A stretch of DNA of 64,000 nt from Prosapia bicincta (taxonomy: Eukaryota > Arthropoda > Insecta > Hemiptera > Cercopidae): the NCBI GenBank assembly GCA_036971475.1, contig JBAIZL010000004.1, forward strand, positions 62,569,168-62,633,167, read 5' to 3'. Below the pieces are notes generated by a model. The model worked only from the letters and a program-made list of their open reading frames with translations. It was not told where the DNA came from and made no database searches. A program made the translations under genes and the position numbers. How positions within the stretch are numbered: position 1 is the first letter of the stretch; every line of letters begins with the position of its first letter. Below are positions 45,981-57,631 of this stretch, piece by piece.

Positions 45981-48197
45981 TAAACATGGGTCCGGAAATG
46001 CTTCCTTAGAAAGATTTCGCCCTGATTTCAGCACACCATGCAAAACGAGGTTTTCCTGAAATTCTGGTAAGCTAGATAAAGGGGCGAATTCAATCGTTTT
46101 TGGTTTTTGACCTGATAATTGAATAAAACAGGTACCAGAACTGTACGTTGTAGTTTTTTGAGAAAACTCGTGTCAAATGCAAAAAATCGAGTGAAGAAAC
46201 ACATTTTTCATCTTTTAACAACAATAACTTTGTTATTTCATCAAGAAACAAATCAAAATGTTTAATAAAACTTGTAGAAACTTTTATTATGAAAAGAAAA
46301 CTGTGTAAATAAAGAACACAGAAAGCGAATAGATGTTTGATTAAATGAATTTTTATTCATAACAGCACAAAATAAAATTACCGGAAAACATTCATCTATA
46401 CCTATTCAACCAAATTACAGTAAATTTGCAAAAGTGTCTCTGCCGGCTTCAATGCATTTTCCTGTTCGTTGAAGGATGGCTGTTGTTGCTTCCGTAGTTC
46501 AACAGGGCTTTCCTTTAACTGCATAAAAACGTCATTAATACGTCTAAGTAGCGTCTCATGGAAATTAACTTCGACCTTGTAAACTTTCTCCTTCATTCAT
46601 CCCCATATACAAAAATCTATCTTGCTATGATTTGGTGGCCATTGTATAGGACCTCCAAGACGGATCCATTTATTTGGAAACTGTTGATTCAAGTGTGTGG
46701 AAACAATATTTGAAAAATGCGATGCTCCATCATGTTGGAAGTACAGCTGGCGTCGCTTTGCAAGAGGAACATCTTCAAGCAATGTCGGTAATTCTTGAAG
46801 AAACTGTAAGTATGTCTGACCTGATAAACGGTCCAATCAGCTAATCATAAATAATACCACACCATATATATGTTAATGTTAAAACGCTGTTGAAAGCTAC
46901 GTTCAGTTGTTGTATGAGTGATTACTTCCGCCCATGTTGGTTTCGTAAATTGTTGATACCATCACGAGTGAATTGTAACTCGTCGATAAAAATAAATATA
47001 CTTCAAGTGTCGACGACGAGTGTCTAACCAGATGCAGTACTCCAAGCGATGGGCATTGTCTCCTGGATGTAAATGCTGTATTTTTTGTTTATGGCAGAGA
47101 TAGGGTTTGTTAATATTGCGTGTTCTCCATATATTACTTTGCGTGACCCTGAACAGTTTAGAAATACGTCCTGTGCTAATACCTGGGCTATGTTCAACCG
47201 CAGCAACAATGTTTCCCTCTACAATAACATCATGTTGGCAAGAGCGGTCATACTGGAACTTTGCGCTAGGAAGTGATAATGTAACACTAATTAATTGTTC
47301 TAGCAGTAAAGGTAACGTTGTCTGTATTCTTCAGCTACGTCCGTATCCACTGCCTTCACATCCATAAATAAACAAAATATCGTCGTATTCTTCACTTGTA
47401 AATGTGTGGAATTACTACTCCAATAATTTAATAATTACTACAGACAAAGCAATACACGGGCTGAAACTCAATAACTACTAACAAACATGGACTGAAAGTC
47501 AGTTGTTAGTTCTCAAAATTATTCGAATTCTACAATTCAAATCACATCATTGTTAAACAGCTGCTAATTGTATTGCCAACTTATGAAACAAAAATTTCCC
47601 GCAAAACATCATTCTGTGTTTTTAAATCAAATTAAATCAAGTCGTACATTATGTCAGCAGCACCTGAATGCACTAAATGCTAAATTCAATCTGCTTTATG
47701 AAATAATTTTTTATTTAAGAATTGCAATTTACAATTTCTTAGTAGAAATTCAATTTGGTTGATGGGTAATTAACAAAGTTATTGTGAGCCAAATGTAAAA
47801 GGCGTGTTGTGCTGTTATTAATAAAAACGAATTTAATAAAACATCTATTCACTTTCTGTGTTCTTTATTTACACAGTTTGGTTTAGAATAAAATTTTCTA
47901 CAACTATTTTATCAAACATTTTGAGCTCTTTTTTGGTGAAATAACAAAGCTATTGTTGCCCAAAGAAGAAGAAATCTGTTTTTTCACTTCATTTTTTGAA
48001 TTTGACCCTGGTTTTCTCAAAAACTACTTAACGTACAGTTCTGGTACCTGTTTTATTCAATTTATCAGGTCAAAAACAATTAGAAATATTTGAATTCGCC
48101 CCTCAGTCTACCTTAGCAGAATTTCAGGAAGACCTCGTTTTACATAGTGAGCAGAATGAAATCTTTCGCTAGCCGTAACTCGCCGGACCCATGTTTA
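45981..48197 (-). mobile_element. Tc1/mariner-type element with inverted repeats of about 390 bp
   Basis: Ends read TAAACATGGGTCCGG (45981) and its complement ending CCCATGTTTA (48197), flanked by TA on both sides. Similarity continues inward for about 390 bp (to about 46370 and from about 47808), including AACTGTGTAAATAAAGAACA and its complement. Between the repeats lies a decayed minus-strand transposase. Total length is 2217 bp. Confidence 0.85.
46402..47400 (-). pseudogene. Tc1/mariner-type transposase pseudogene
   Basis: Minus-strand translation gives, in order: a helix-turn-helix-like region (about 47100-47220); HLHPGD and a RLEYCIWLDT block; RVTIHS, where an active copy would have the first catalytic Asp; and LSGQTYLQFLQELP. 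Then come QHDGASHFS (second Asp), IRLGGPIQWPP and the C-terminal tail after DFCIWG. Stops and frame changes occur between and inside these blocks (for example a stop near 46600). The family is common in arthropod genomes. Confidence 0.8.
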
Positions 48198-48389
48198 TAT
48201 AAACTTATTTTACTATTTTTACACGTAGAATGAGCTCTCAGAGTTTCTGCATATCTTCCTGAATCGCCCTGTATTTCAATACACTGTTCAACAATCTTTT
48301 TCAAGGTTAGCATCATTATTTTCGTCAACTCCCAAAACAACTTCAATAGTAGTTTTTGCTTTTTCAGTGTTATTTATAATAAATACTAG

Positions 48390-48640
48390 CTGACCTGGCA
48401 ACCTTCATGCCGCCTAACAGTCAATGAATGTCGTAGAATATTTACTTTAGCTAGACTTCATTTAGTATTTAGTACCGGTTTTTAAGACAGGACATTTATG
48501 GTAAATTAATTAAGTAAATTACAAAATTTTATTTATTATAAATATACAACTCTCATAAAACTATAAACCAAACGTTTCTTTATAAAACAGACCACTTTGT
48601 TATAAAATAATAAAATATAGCTATTTCACAACATATCTAC
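48390..48640 (+). mobile_element. RTE-like LINE 3' tail fragment
   Basis: It contains ACTAGCTGACCTGGCAACCT, close to a phrase found at 3' ends of many RTE-type LINEs. Then comes GACAGGACATTTATGGTAAA, shared with the minus strand at 31.65-31.74 kb. There is no coding sequence. Confidence 0.45.
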
Positions 48641-49384
48641 AGAGTGTCCGATTAGGATACATTACTAATGGAAGTATTAAACCACCAATCTTTTAAACTG
48701 GCAAAGAGATACTTTAATTGCTTCAGGGCCAGGCCCCCCTAACATGAGAATAAATAAATTAAAAATTACAAGAAAAATATTATATGTTTAACTCCTGAAA
48801 TTTAGGTGTAGGGTAATACAAAAGACAATAGAAAATAATATTAGCCTACTTGTAAATTGAATTCTCTGAGTCAGTATTTCCTCCAGTGAACTGACTGTAA
48901 TAGCCTATATTTATTCTAAACGCGACATCCTCCGTTATATAATATACATGGTTTTATTACTTTTATTTGTGTCTGAAGTAGCCTGTTTTAAGAGCCTTAT
49001 TAGGCTTTAGGTAGCAATAAAATGTAAGCAATTTTTATCAATAATTTTAAAAAATCTTAACATTTTGCTTTGGGGTAAAATACGCAGTTTTTTAGTTGGC
49101 ACCTTCAAATATAACAAATTAAGCATTGAATGTTACTTGACAATTGATAATTATGGGAAAATATTAAAATTGTCAAAAAATAATAAACAACGTACTTTAC
49201 TATGACATAAAAAACACAGATTTAGTCTCAATTTGAGTCTTTTTTGTGCAGCATATGCTTAAAACATAAGTTTTAGAGTAGTAAAAATTCAATATTTTCT
49301 ACGGGGGTGAACAAACCGAAATCCCCCACCCCGGCCCCGTTGTAGTTCTGGCCCCCCTTGACATTATCCTGGGTGCGCTCCTGA
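48641..49384. other. No recognisable gene
   Basis: AT-rich, with a C-rich patch near 49320-49370. Confidence 0.4.
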
Positions 49385-50700
49385 AATTATTACTACTACT
49401 ACTACGTAGCGCTACAGCCCGGGGTGGGCCTTGGCTTCCTTAACAATATCCCGCCATGTACTTCTATCCTTAGCTTTCTATTTCCATGCTGTAATGCCGA
49501 GTACCCTTAAATCTTCCTCAAGGTCCTGTAGCCATCGTTTTCCTGGTCGACCAACTCTTCTTTTGCCAATCATAGTGCCATGTAAAAGTTTATTCGGCAT
49601 TCTATTGGTGAGCATTCTTATGTGAACCAACCATTCTAGACGTCGCGTTTTAATAAAATGGACCACATACATTTGCATCTTTGTATGAGGAATACAACTC
49701 GGCATTAGATCGAAGCTTCCACACATTTGTTTGTACATCGTGGATTGTGCCATAATTTTTTCTCATAAGTTTATGCTCAAACAATGTCAACTGATTTTTC
49801 ATCGCAGCGGTTAAAGTTAACGTCTCCGCTCCATAGGTTAGGACTGGCCGAATTAAGGTTTTATAGAGTCGTACCCTAGTGGCTTGAGACAATAGCCTAC
49901 TTTTAATAAGCTTTATATTTGCGAAGTATGCTCTATTAGCTGTCATTATTCTTTTTTGGACTTCATTTATTGTTTTATTTTCATCATTCACTTCCGAGCC
50001 CAAATATGTGAAACTTTTTACATTTTACTTTTTACTTAAATGAATATCCATCGATATCTATAGTCATACTGCTCGTACTCATATATTTAGTTTTTCCCTC
50101 ATTTATGCAGAGACCTATCTTTTTGCTTTCATTATTGATTATATTAAAAGTTTCTTTGAGCGATGGAATATTCCTGGCTCATAGATCATAGAACCAAGCA
50201 TATATCGTCAGCATATGCACATATTTGACTGCATGAATGCATGATATTCCCTGAAACGTTAATCCTCCTCAAAACGCCATGTAAGGCGAGATTGAAGAGG
50301 GTAGCAGACAGGGCATCGCCTTGTCTCACGCCAGTCAGAATAGGGAATTCGGGACTAATACCGCCACCTATGACAACTTTGCCATCACTATCACACAATG
50401 TTATGTTGATCAGTGTGATCAACTTATTTGGTACGTTGAACTCCTTTAGGATTTCGAGCAATTTTGCTCTGTTGACACTGTCAAAAGCCTGCCGATAGTC
50501 AATAAAAAGAAGATGAAGGTCAATTTTATATTCCCAACACCTCTCGAGTAACTGTCTTAAAACAAATATCTGATCGGTAGTTCCCCTTCCCTGTCGGAAT
50601 CCACACTAATCTGTTATGATGTTTTCAACAAAGACGTTGAGCTTTTTCAGTATTATGTGATTTAGCTTGTCTTCTCAGCTACTTCAGGCATGAGTCGAGC
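49385..50700 (-). pseudogene. LINE reverse transcriptase fragment (5'-truncated)
   Basis: Minus-strand frames in shifting phase cover the end of a non-LTR retrotransposon ORF2. An upstream block (about 50700-50470) encodes the QKYYI-type palm lead-in (LLFIDYRQAFDSVN-like). Then come TGVRQGDALSATLFNLAL and YADDICLV (50461-50186; the YADD box is the RT active site). Further down are LIRPVLTYGAETLTL (50003-49650) and the C-terminal KTRRLEWLVHIRML, GKRRVGRPGKRWLQDLEEDL (49753-49478). At least two frame breaks occur. It ends in a TACTAC-type tail (49389-49405). The clade was not determined. Confidence 0.85.
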
Positions 50701-51339
50701 GGTCCAGAATTCAGGCAATTTCATAAAGACTATAGTAAAGCTCTACTTAGTTAAATGTAAACATATAATGTACTTAAATAGAACTGTATGTGAAAAATGG
50801 AATTTTAATTTGAATAAAAAGTTAAACTTACTTTCGGCAAGTTATACTGGCTATAATATAACCTTCAACTATAATTTTTGATATGATTGTGATTCATACC
50901 TTTTATTCAGTGTTGTGGGTAATTTGTTGAGAATGGCTTAAACAAATTTTAAAGCTAACTCTATGCTATTTCAATTGAAGTGAATTGGTTCAAACCAATT
51001 TGATAGTATTATCTTCTTCCACATAAATTATTAACTTATTCTTATATACATTCATTAGTCAACTATTAACTAAAATGATAAGTCACAGACAAAGAAGTAA
51101 TTATATTTTATGGTGGTAATTACTAGATTAGAACTCCGGTTTTAACTGGTAATTCCTACACAAACAGGTTTATAAAACAAACCAGATCTCCTTTCCGACT
51201 TGCCTTTGTGTAGTTTTATGCTGTTAAGCTAATGTTTGCAGCCCACTTATCAAGAGTAGATAAGCATTACCAGTTGCTTTTCTACTACATTAGATAAGGC
51301 TTTTTTATTCCCAGTTGCATTTAATAATTTCTTTTTGAA
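50701..51339. other. Intron sequence without recognisable feature
   Basis: AT-rich and CpG-poor again, with no coding similarity. Confidence 0.4.
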
Positions 51340-52300
51340 CTTAATAAATTAAAGACTTGGTAAACTTATAATTTAAGTTAATTTATGGAAAACTTACTGA
51401 TACAATGTTTTTTTGCACCAAGCAATCTTTGTCATTATCCAAGTAGGCCACTGGGGATCCCTGTTGTGCTAAACGACAGGGACACGTGATCTATAAAGTG
51501 GTCAAACTTGTTTTAGGGTTTGGTAATTTTATAAATTTTGATTTTGTGTTTCGGTATATTTGTAAATTTTGTATTTTTGTGGTATAATATGTAGTCCTTT
51601 TTTTGTTGATGGAGAGAATTTGTAGGTTGTGGTTTATGTCTGTGTAAGTGAAGCCTGTTTTGAAAATGTTATTATCAAAAGATGAGTTGGTGTCATATTA
51701 AATAAATGAGTCAGTATCATCTATTGAAGTGTTAACTTATGCTAACCACTTACACAGGTCATACTTACACAGACATCAAGCATAAAAGTTTCCATGTCAT
51801 CTCAACATACTAGAGGAGGGGCTCCACACCCCTAAGGGTTTTATCCAAAATGAAGATTTGTCCATTGTCTTATTGAATGGCAAACATTCGTTTCTCGACA
51901 CTTTTATACTATTATTCTTTTTAAGCTGCCATGTTGATTTAATTTCAAGTTTTCAAAATTTGAACAACCTTTACTTATATTTCTTTTTTAAAGCCATACA
52001 TTTTATTATAATTTTGTGAACATTATGGTCAATAAAATAACCTATGCAACAAAAATCTGAGGTGTAAATTTATTTACTGGTCTCCGCCTCCCTGATTTGG
52101 CTTCACACCCCCCAAAGGAACCCCAGTTTGGGAACCCATGCACTAGAGCAGTATGGAATTTATAGACACACTAAAGACAAAGTTATTTAAAATGAATAAA
52201 CCCAATACAAATAAAATACACTTTGTGGCCTCATAGAACACAGTTTGAGAGTACCTTTATAAAAAAAGATTAAAGGCATTTATAATTTTTAGACTCCCCA
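51340..52300 (+). mobile_element. Degenerate Penelope-like remnant split by a hAT MITE
   Basis: Translation gives LTYANHLH near 51728-51755 and then HLNILE just before 51816. The family text resumes after 52140 as LEQYGIYRHTKD. Removing the insert and one copy of its duplicated target restores the LEQY-type block seen at 6.1 kb and 23.6 kb. The left part resembles 23190-23290. Stops break the frame. Confidence 0.6.
51816..52140. mobile_element. hAT-like MITE nested in a Penelope remnant
   Basis: The element starts GAGGGGCTCC and ends GGGAACCCATG, weakly inverted. It is flanked by TACTAGAG (51808-51815) and CACTAGAG (52141-52148), 7 of 8 identical. The inner right end (GGAACCCCAGTTTGGGAACC) is typical of hAT termini. 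It is 325 bp and non-coding. Confidence 0.6.
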
Positions 52301-54351
52301 CCATGGATCATTTATTTATTTTTAAAATTATTTTTAATGGTGTAAAAAGCTTTTGAATAACTTCTTGTAACAGTTCATAAACACATTTGAATTACTGTGG
52401 TTTTTAAAAGTTATCTTATCATGCTATATGATGTATGATGTTGCGATCTGTGTCACCTGAACCATTAGAGAGAATTGTTTGCTTTGCTGTTCCTGATTAC
52501 ACAAGTATTGTTTCTCTTGATAAAATCTAATCATCGGCAAACATTGTTGTGAGATAATACTATGAAATTCAATAGCTCCAGGCTGGGTTCGGGTGGGTTT
52601 CTGTAATTGAATTATATTTTCATTTAGAAAATGAGTTTTCCCTGAAAGACCTGAAATTGTTTATTTCCTTTAAAATTAATAGAAATAACTTATCACTAAT
52701 ATTTTTATCTATTAGAAAAAATGGTTGTAAGGTGATAGATAGGAAAGCTATTTTGTTTCTGTTTAAGATCAAATTTAAGTTAATTATTTTTTTATTTTTT
52801 TCTTATTAGTTTTTTCTAAGTTATTTTTTTACTACTCAGTCACAGTAAACTTATAGACATTTTTTGAATGTTCCTTCATGAAGATCGGAAGAATTTGGTG
52901 ACAAAGGATTCAATGTCTTTGAAATATAGCAGATGTTTAATGTTTTTATCATTTTCTATGTGCCTATATTATGAAGGCATATGGAATAACCAAGACAAAT
53001 CTATCTAACTAAACCAATAGATCTCTAATCTAATGCTGTTGTCTTATCTCCATTAAAACTAAAGCAATGTTATTTGTGTTTCTTATGCACAAATTTCTTA
53101 TTTGCTCAGGTTTGTAGTGCTCATATAGGAGTTGACTTCACAGCACTTGTTAAGGTAATTAATAATGAAAATATTTCCATTCCATATGTTTTTATTATAA
53201 TAATTGATAACAATATTATTTCAATGTGTGTTTGTCAGAAAAACAATACTTTATATTATTTGCAACATGAATATTGCAACATTTCCCAATCGTGGTCTTA
53301 TTTTTGCTGAACATAATGTTGAATAGAATGTATTCCTGTAATTTTACACCACAATGCTTGATATTTCTTTGTCTTATTTTAATATATGTATCACTCAGGA
53401 TATTGTATATGTAATATTTACTAGCATGGACAAAATTTTCAAAAGTTGTATTTTAAAATTTTGTTTTCACAATTGTAGCGAGATTTCAGAACTGTGAAGT
53501 TTTCTTTATCTTTATTTTGTCAGAACAATTTATTTTAGAGACTTATTTTCCCATGTCTTGAAGGTTTTCATTTAAGAAAGTATTTTGAAAGGATGAGCAA
53601 ATTGGACTTTTACTGAACTCTATTTAGTATGAGTTGAATGTTATTTATTATAAGAAAAAAAAGAATGGAAAAACACGAGGTTAAGCTACCCTAATTAGTG
53701 ATAATGTGACACTAAAAAAAAGATTACTCCTATCTTAATGTATAAATACACTTGACGTAAGATTGTGAGTTTCTTCAAGGAATCGTAATTTTTGTTTAAT
53801 CTTTTTCATCTTTACACAGTTACTCGTTTGTGAAGTAATATTTAAGTATATTTTTTTCAGTATTGTAAATAGTATTATTTTATTTTTGACAATCGTCTTT
53901 AGAAATCGCAAATAATGTTATTGTTATTCTATATTTATACTAGTCTACATAAGTATATTTTTGTTATTAAGTATAATAAATTTCAGCCATTTATAGCATG
54001 GTCTTTTTATCTTGTGGATGTGTTTTAATCCTCCATCAGTTTGTCCAATAAGGTTGTTGCTAGAAACGATTTACACAGATATTCCTGTGGCATGGGCAGC
54101 AGTCCATAGGAAGTTCTGATTGATCGAGATTATCCAAAACATGTCAACCGGCCTGATTAATCATTGTGTCTGTGTTATTTCTGTTGTGAACATTTTTGTT
54201 TATTCATCAATTTGAAATTTGATCTTTTGGACATTTTCAGTTTCAGTTAAATCAGGTAAAATAATGATATTGTCCAAGTTTTGCATAAACTCTTACATAT
54301 AGTGGGTAAAATCTCTATTCATCCCAATTAGAACAGGTCTATGTAAACATC
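52301..54351. other. Intron sequence without recognisable feature
   Basis: AT-rich. An exon-like 45-nt stretch at 53110-53154 was considered and rejected. Confidence 0.4.
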
Positions 54352-54359
54352 GTCTACAG

Positions 54360-55181
54360 CAGGGGTTCTCAACCTTTTAGGCTCTGAGCCCCCCTTCACT
54401 CTTTGGTGTGAGGTCACGCCTCCCTTCACGGATTAAGTTAATTTAGACTTATATATGATAAATTTACTTACAATATGTTTAAGTAATAACCAGAAAAATG
54501 TTCGCTACTTTTGTAGTACTAGTGTGAGGGCTGGCACTGTTTCTCGTTAACTATTGTTTGTATGTTTGGATGAAATTTTGACAAAGAACACCGCAGGTCA
54601 CTTTCCACATCTAGTCTGGCTCGATATTTAGATTTTATATTAGCCAGGGCTGAAAATCCTGTCTCGCATAGATAAGTTGATGAAAATTGTACAAGCAACT
54701 TGACTGCCTCCATTGCTACTTCTGGGTAAACAGGAAGATATAGTAGCCAGAAATCTTCGAGATCCATGTTTGGGAAATCCAATTTAGCTTTGGAATCACA
54801 TTGCAAGTCAATTGTTTGTTCTTGAATGTGATCAGGAGGTATATCAATGTTGATTTGAAAGGGGTCTCTTGTTAACTTGAATTTCCAGTTTTCCGAGCTT
54901 GTATCTGGGAAATAGGCTCCAATTTTGTTCTTCAGAGAAAACAAATGCTCAGATATTAGGTCCTTCATTTCATTTACTAGGTCTTTTGGAAGACTTTGGG
55001 TATCATCGACGAGATTTTGGAAAGGAAGAAAAGTTCGTTGAGTAAAGAAATAGAGCTTTATAGCTCTATTAAGCTATAAAAAAATTTCAATGATTGTGTG
55101 TTTGTGTCCAACATCAAATTAAATTTTTTTAAAAATTTGTTGACGCCTCCCCTGGAATTCCCCTCAGGTTGAGAACCGCTG
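54360..55181 (-). mobile_element. hAT transposon, internally deleted (822 bp)
   Basis: Termini CAGGGGTTCTCAACC and the complement of CAGCGGTTCTCAACC (14 of 15 match) are flanked by a perfect 8-bp duplication GTCTACAG (54352-54359, 55182-55189). It carries only the 3' part of a hAT transposase gene on the minus strand. Confidence 0.95.
54519..55025 (-). pseudogene. C-terminal part of a hAT transposase (ZBED5/SCAND3-like)
   Basis: The minus-strand frame ends at 54519. It is open from about 55025, with the first ATG at 54968. It encodes FWLLYLPVYPEVAMEAVKLL, then FSSTYLCETGFSALANIKSK and YRARLDVESDLRCSLSKF. This is the hAT C-terminal dimerisation block of the ZBED5/FAM200/SCAND3 type. The BED finger, the catalytic Asp residues and the insertion domain are missing, so it cannot transpose. 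The remaining 149-aa frame has no stop. Confidence 0.88.
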
Positions 55182-55189
55182 GTCTACAG

Positions 55190-56844
55190 GATACCATACC
55201 TTAGTTTTCTCCTATTCCTACTAACATTGAATTATAAGGCCCTTTCCTACCTTCTTTTTATATTATTGTGTAAGGAGGTGTAACCTCTTTATCACCCCAA
55301 CAGAGAGAAGGTCTTATTGTGTACAACCATGCACACATGCTCCCATGATCTATCTGTCTTAATCTCACTCACATTGTCAATCCTTTCCTATCTTCAGAGG
55401 CAACTATAATTATATGGACTTATTACATTAAAACTCTTAGACTTTCATTTTATAGACAGTTTAATTCTTGCTTATTAAACAATCTGAAATGAAGTATATA
55501 GAAAATATTCACTAATATTATTCTAATCTTATAATTAACTACAAGTAATCGGACCAGACACGAGATATAAAGTAATACTGTCACACAAACACTTGCGACA
55601 GACTTATGTAACAGTTTAATCAACTCAAATTAATACTATTGAACTGTTATACAACCTAATTTGTTTACAATTGATTGATATTCTGGGAGTAAATGAGTTA
55701 CGCACGAGATTAAATGTAAACAGATATCTAAAAATATTTCATATTCAACAAAGATTAAAAAATTGTTAAAGTTGTATTAACCTCTTTTCCTAAATAAAAT
55801 TATAAGCTATTTTAAAAAAAAAGAAAAACAAAAAATGGCTGCAGACTTAGTAATTTAATTATACTTTAGCAAGCTTTAACAAACATTAATTAGCATTAAT
55901 TATAAGTGTATAGTTAAGTTCTAGGAAGTTTATCAGAATAGTGGAATTTGAGTGAGGAAATTAGAACTTACCTTGAATTTTTTGTCTAATTGGCTTATGA
56001 TATTTCTAAGCACTCATAATTTGTTTTGAAATCTTTTTGTTAACACCAATTAAACTACTATTCATAAATTTTGCTGATTAATTAGACTTATTCTGTATTT
56101 TTTTTTAAAGACCTTGAGTTAAGTAGTATAATTAATTTTTTATACTGTATAGTTTGTTTGCAAAACAGTTTCATACAGTGTGGTATATTCTATTCCATTC
56201 TCAAGTATGTAATATTAATTTAATTTTAGTTCATATGAAATCAGATTCCTTTAAAAGGATTTTCAAATACTGATTGTATATAACAATTGTAAAATGTCTT
56301 TTTAATAAATGTTATGTTTTTATAAAAACAAAACACACAGAAAATAACAATACAGAGACAATATATTTCTGAAAGAATTCTATCTATGTTATATTTTGTT
56401 GTTAAAATTTTTAAAAGAAAATTAATTATAAAAATGTGTTTTTAATATACCCCTCAAGAAACCTACCACCCTTTAGAGATAGTAGGCAAATTATTTTCAA
56501 CAATTCGAATTTTTTAGCTTTTTTTAACATTATTTATTTGATAATGTTACTTGCTTGAGCAGAGTTAGGGGGGGGGGGGCAAGTAGGGGCATTACCACCA
56601 ACTTTCTGGATAGGTGTATTAATTTTTTATAGTCAAAAGCTTAAAATGAATTCATTTAACCTACAAAAAAAAATAATAAAGCTGATAAGAAATATATTTG
56701 GCAGTATCAATTGTTATTTTGATCATAGCAAAGTTATTTCATGCAAGTTATTTTCTAAATATAACTGCAAGTTCAAAGAAAAATAAGAACTTTATTTTAA
56801 TCTTACAAGTCATTATGTTCAATGAAAGTTTAGGAATTGTTTAA
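55190..56844. other. Intron sequence without recognisable feature
   Basis: AT-rich, with a short G run near 56569-56579. No coding similarity was seen. Confidence 0.4.
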
Positions 56845-57016
56845 GAGGTAGTTTGGTATTCAACGATATGTTTCTCATAGAAATAAAATCAGACTTATTT
56901 TTGGAGTTAAAACTTTATAAAATTTGAAAAACTTTTAAATTTGGCAAAGCTACAAGTCTAAAAGCTTTTGATTTCTATGAGAAACATATTGTTGAATACT
57001 ATACCCTAACCTACCA
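56845..57016. repeat. Inverted repeat with arms of about 40 bp
   Basis: GGTAGTTTGGTATTCAACGA and ATGTTTCTCATAGAAAT (about 56847-56885) recur in inverted form at about 56970-57015 with several changes, around a spacer of about 85 bp. It may be a small degenerate MITE. Confidence 0.65.
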
Positions 57017-57405
57017 TTAAAAAAGTAGTTTAAAACATGTACCTTAAAATGTAAGTTTTATGATCCTGACTCAATGTCTACAACCTTTTAAATGTTCTCA
57101 TTTTTTTGGGGGGGAGTACTCCGGACCTCATTTGATACCCCCAGGACAATCTTGTGCAGCCCCAAAATAAAACTTGTAACTCCGCCCATAGTTACTTATA
57201 ATAAAAAAAATTATGTTGTATTTATTGTGACAAACATGATTAAAAGAATGGTATTTATTTTGCCAAAGAGTAAATAGAACCATTCCGTAGTCTATAATAA
57301 AATATTTGTGACCTTTCGTTGGGATTAAATTAAAATGTTATATTATAAATTTGTAGTAACTTTCATAATTTATTTTGAAAATTATAATATGTTAACTTGT
57401 TGCAG

Positions 57406-57631
57406 TGGTGGTTTGAGCAACCTTCTGTACTTTGTTACATTGAACAAAACATCAGGAAAAACAGTGGAACCCTCTGAAGTTTTGTTAAGGTTTTATGGGC
57501 ATACACTTGGGGAAAGACCTCTTGAAAGCCTTATTACTGATTCTGTTATATTTACCCTTTTGTCTGAAAGAGGTTTGGGTCCACGTTTACATGGAATATT
57601 CCCTGGAGGTCGTATTGAAGAATATATACCA
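57406..57631 (+). CDS. CHK: Choline kinase exon: nucleotide-binding loop and N-lobe strands
   Basis: The acceptor is TTGTTGCAG and the donor CCA|GTAAGT; the exon enters in phase 2 and leaves in phase 0. It encodes about 75 residues: the SGGLSNLLYFVTL loop that binds ATP, VLLRFYGHTLGE, then the helix and strand SVIFTLLSERGLGPRLHGIF and GGRIEEYIP. All these are hallmark blocks of the choline kinase family. The LLRFYG and SGGLSN wording points to choline kinase, not ethanolamine kinase. The open frame around it (57335-57649) includes intron on both sides. Confidence 0.96.

Larger units (their letters stand above)
36100..50700. other. CpG-rich block inside the intron
   Basis: By eye, CpG dinucleotides are several times denser here than in the flanking intron, while overall AT richness stays high. 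Both edges are fairly sharp. The part at 36180-36980 is especially CpG-dense (for example CGACGTC, CGTCGACGC, CGCCGAAACGTACG). This could mark DNA unmethylated in the germ line, an alternative promoter region, or sequence of different origin. Confidence 0.55.
18131..57405 (+). other. CHK: 39.3-kb intron of the choline kinase gene
   Basis: The intron is bounded by the donor GTAATG at 18131 and the acceptor TTGTTGCAG ending at 57405. Both sides are phase 2 and the protein alignment is continuous across them, so no coding exon need be missing. It contains a complete BEL element, Penelope, hAT, Tc1, LINE and SINE copies, several tandem arrays and a CpG-rich block. Unassigned parts (for example 18131-19551, 21331-23185, 32411-34149, 52301-54351, 55190-56844) show no coding similarity. 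Confidence 0.85.

Noticed and set aside
52880..52893. AGATCGGAAGAA, similar to the start of a sequencing adapter.
   Set aside because: Only about 12 bases match, and the sequence runs on normally on both sides; chance is likely.
53110..53154. Exon-like 45-nt stretch between TTGCTCAG and AAG|GTAATT.
   Set aside because: In the required phase it meets a TAG, and the choline kinase protein is continuous without it.
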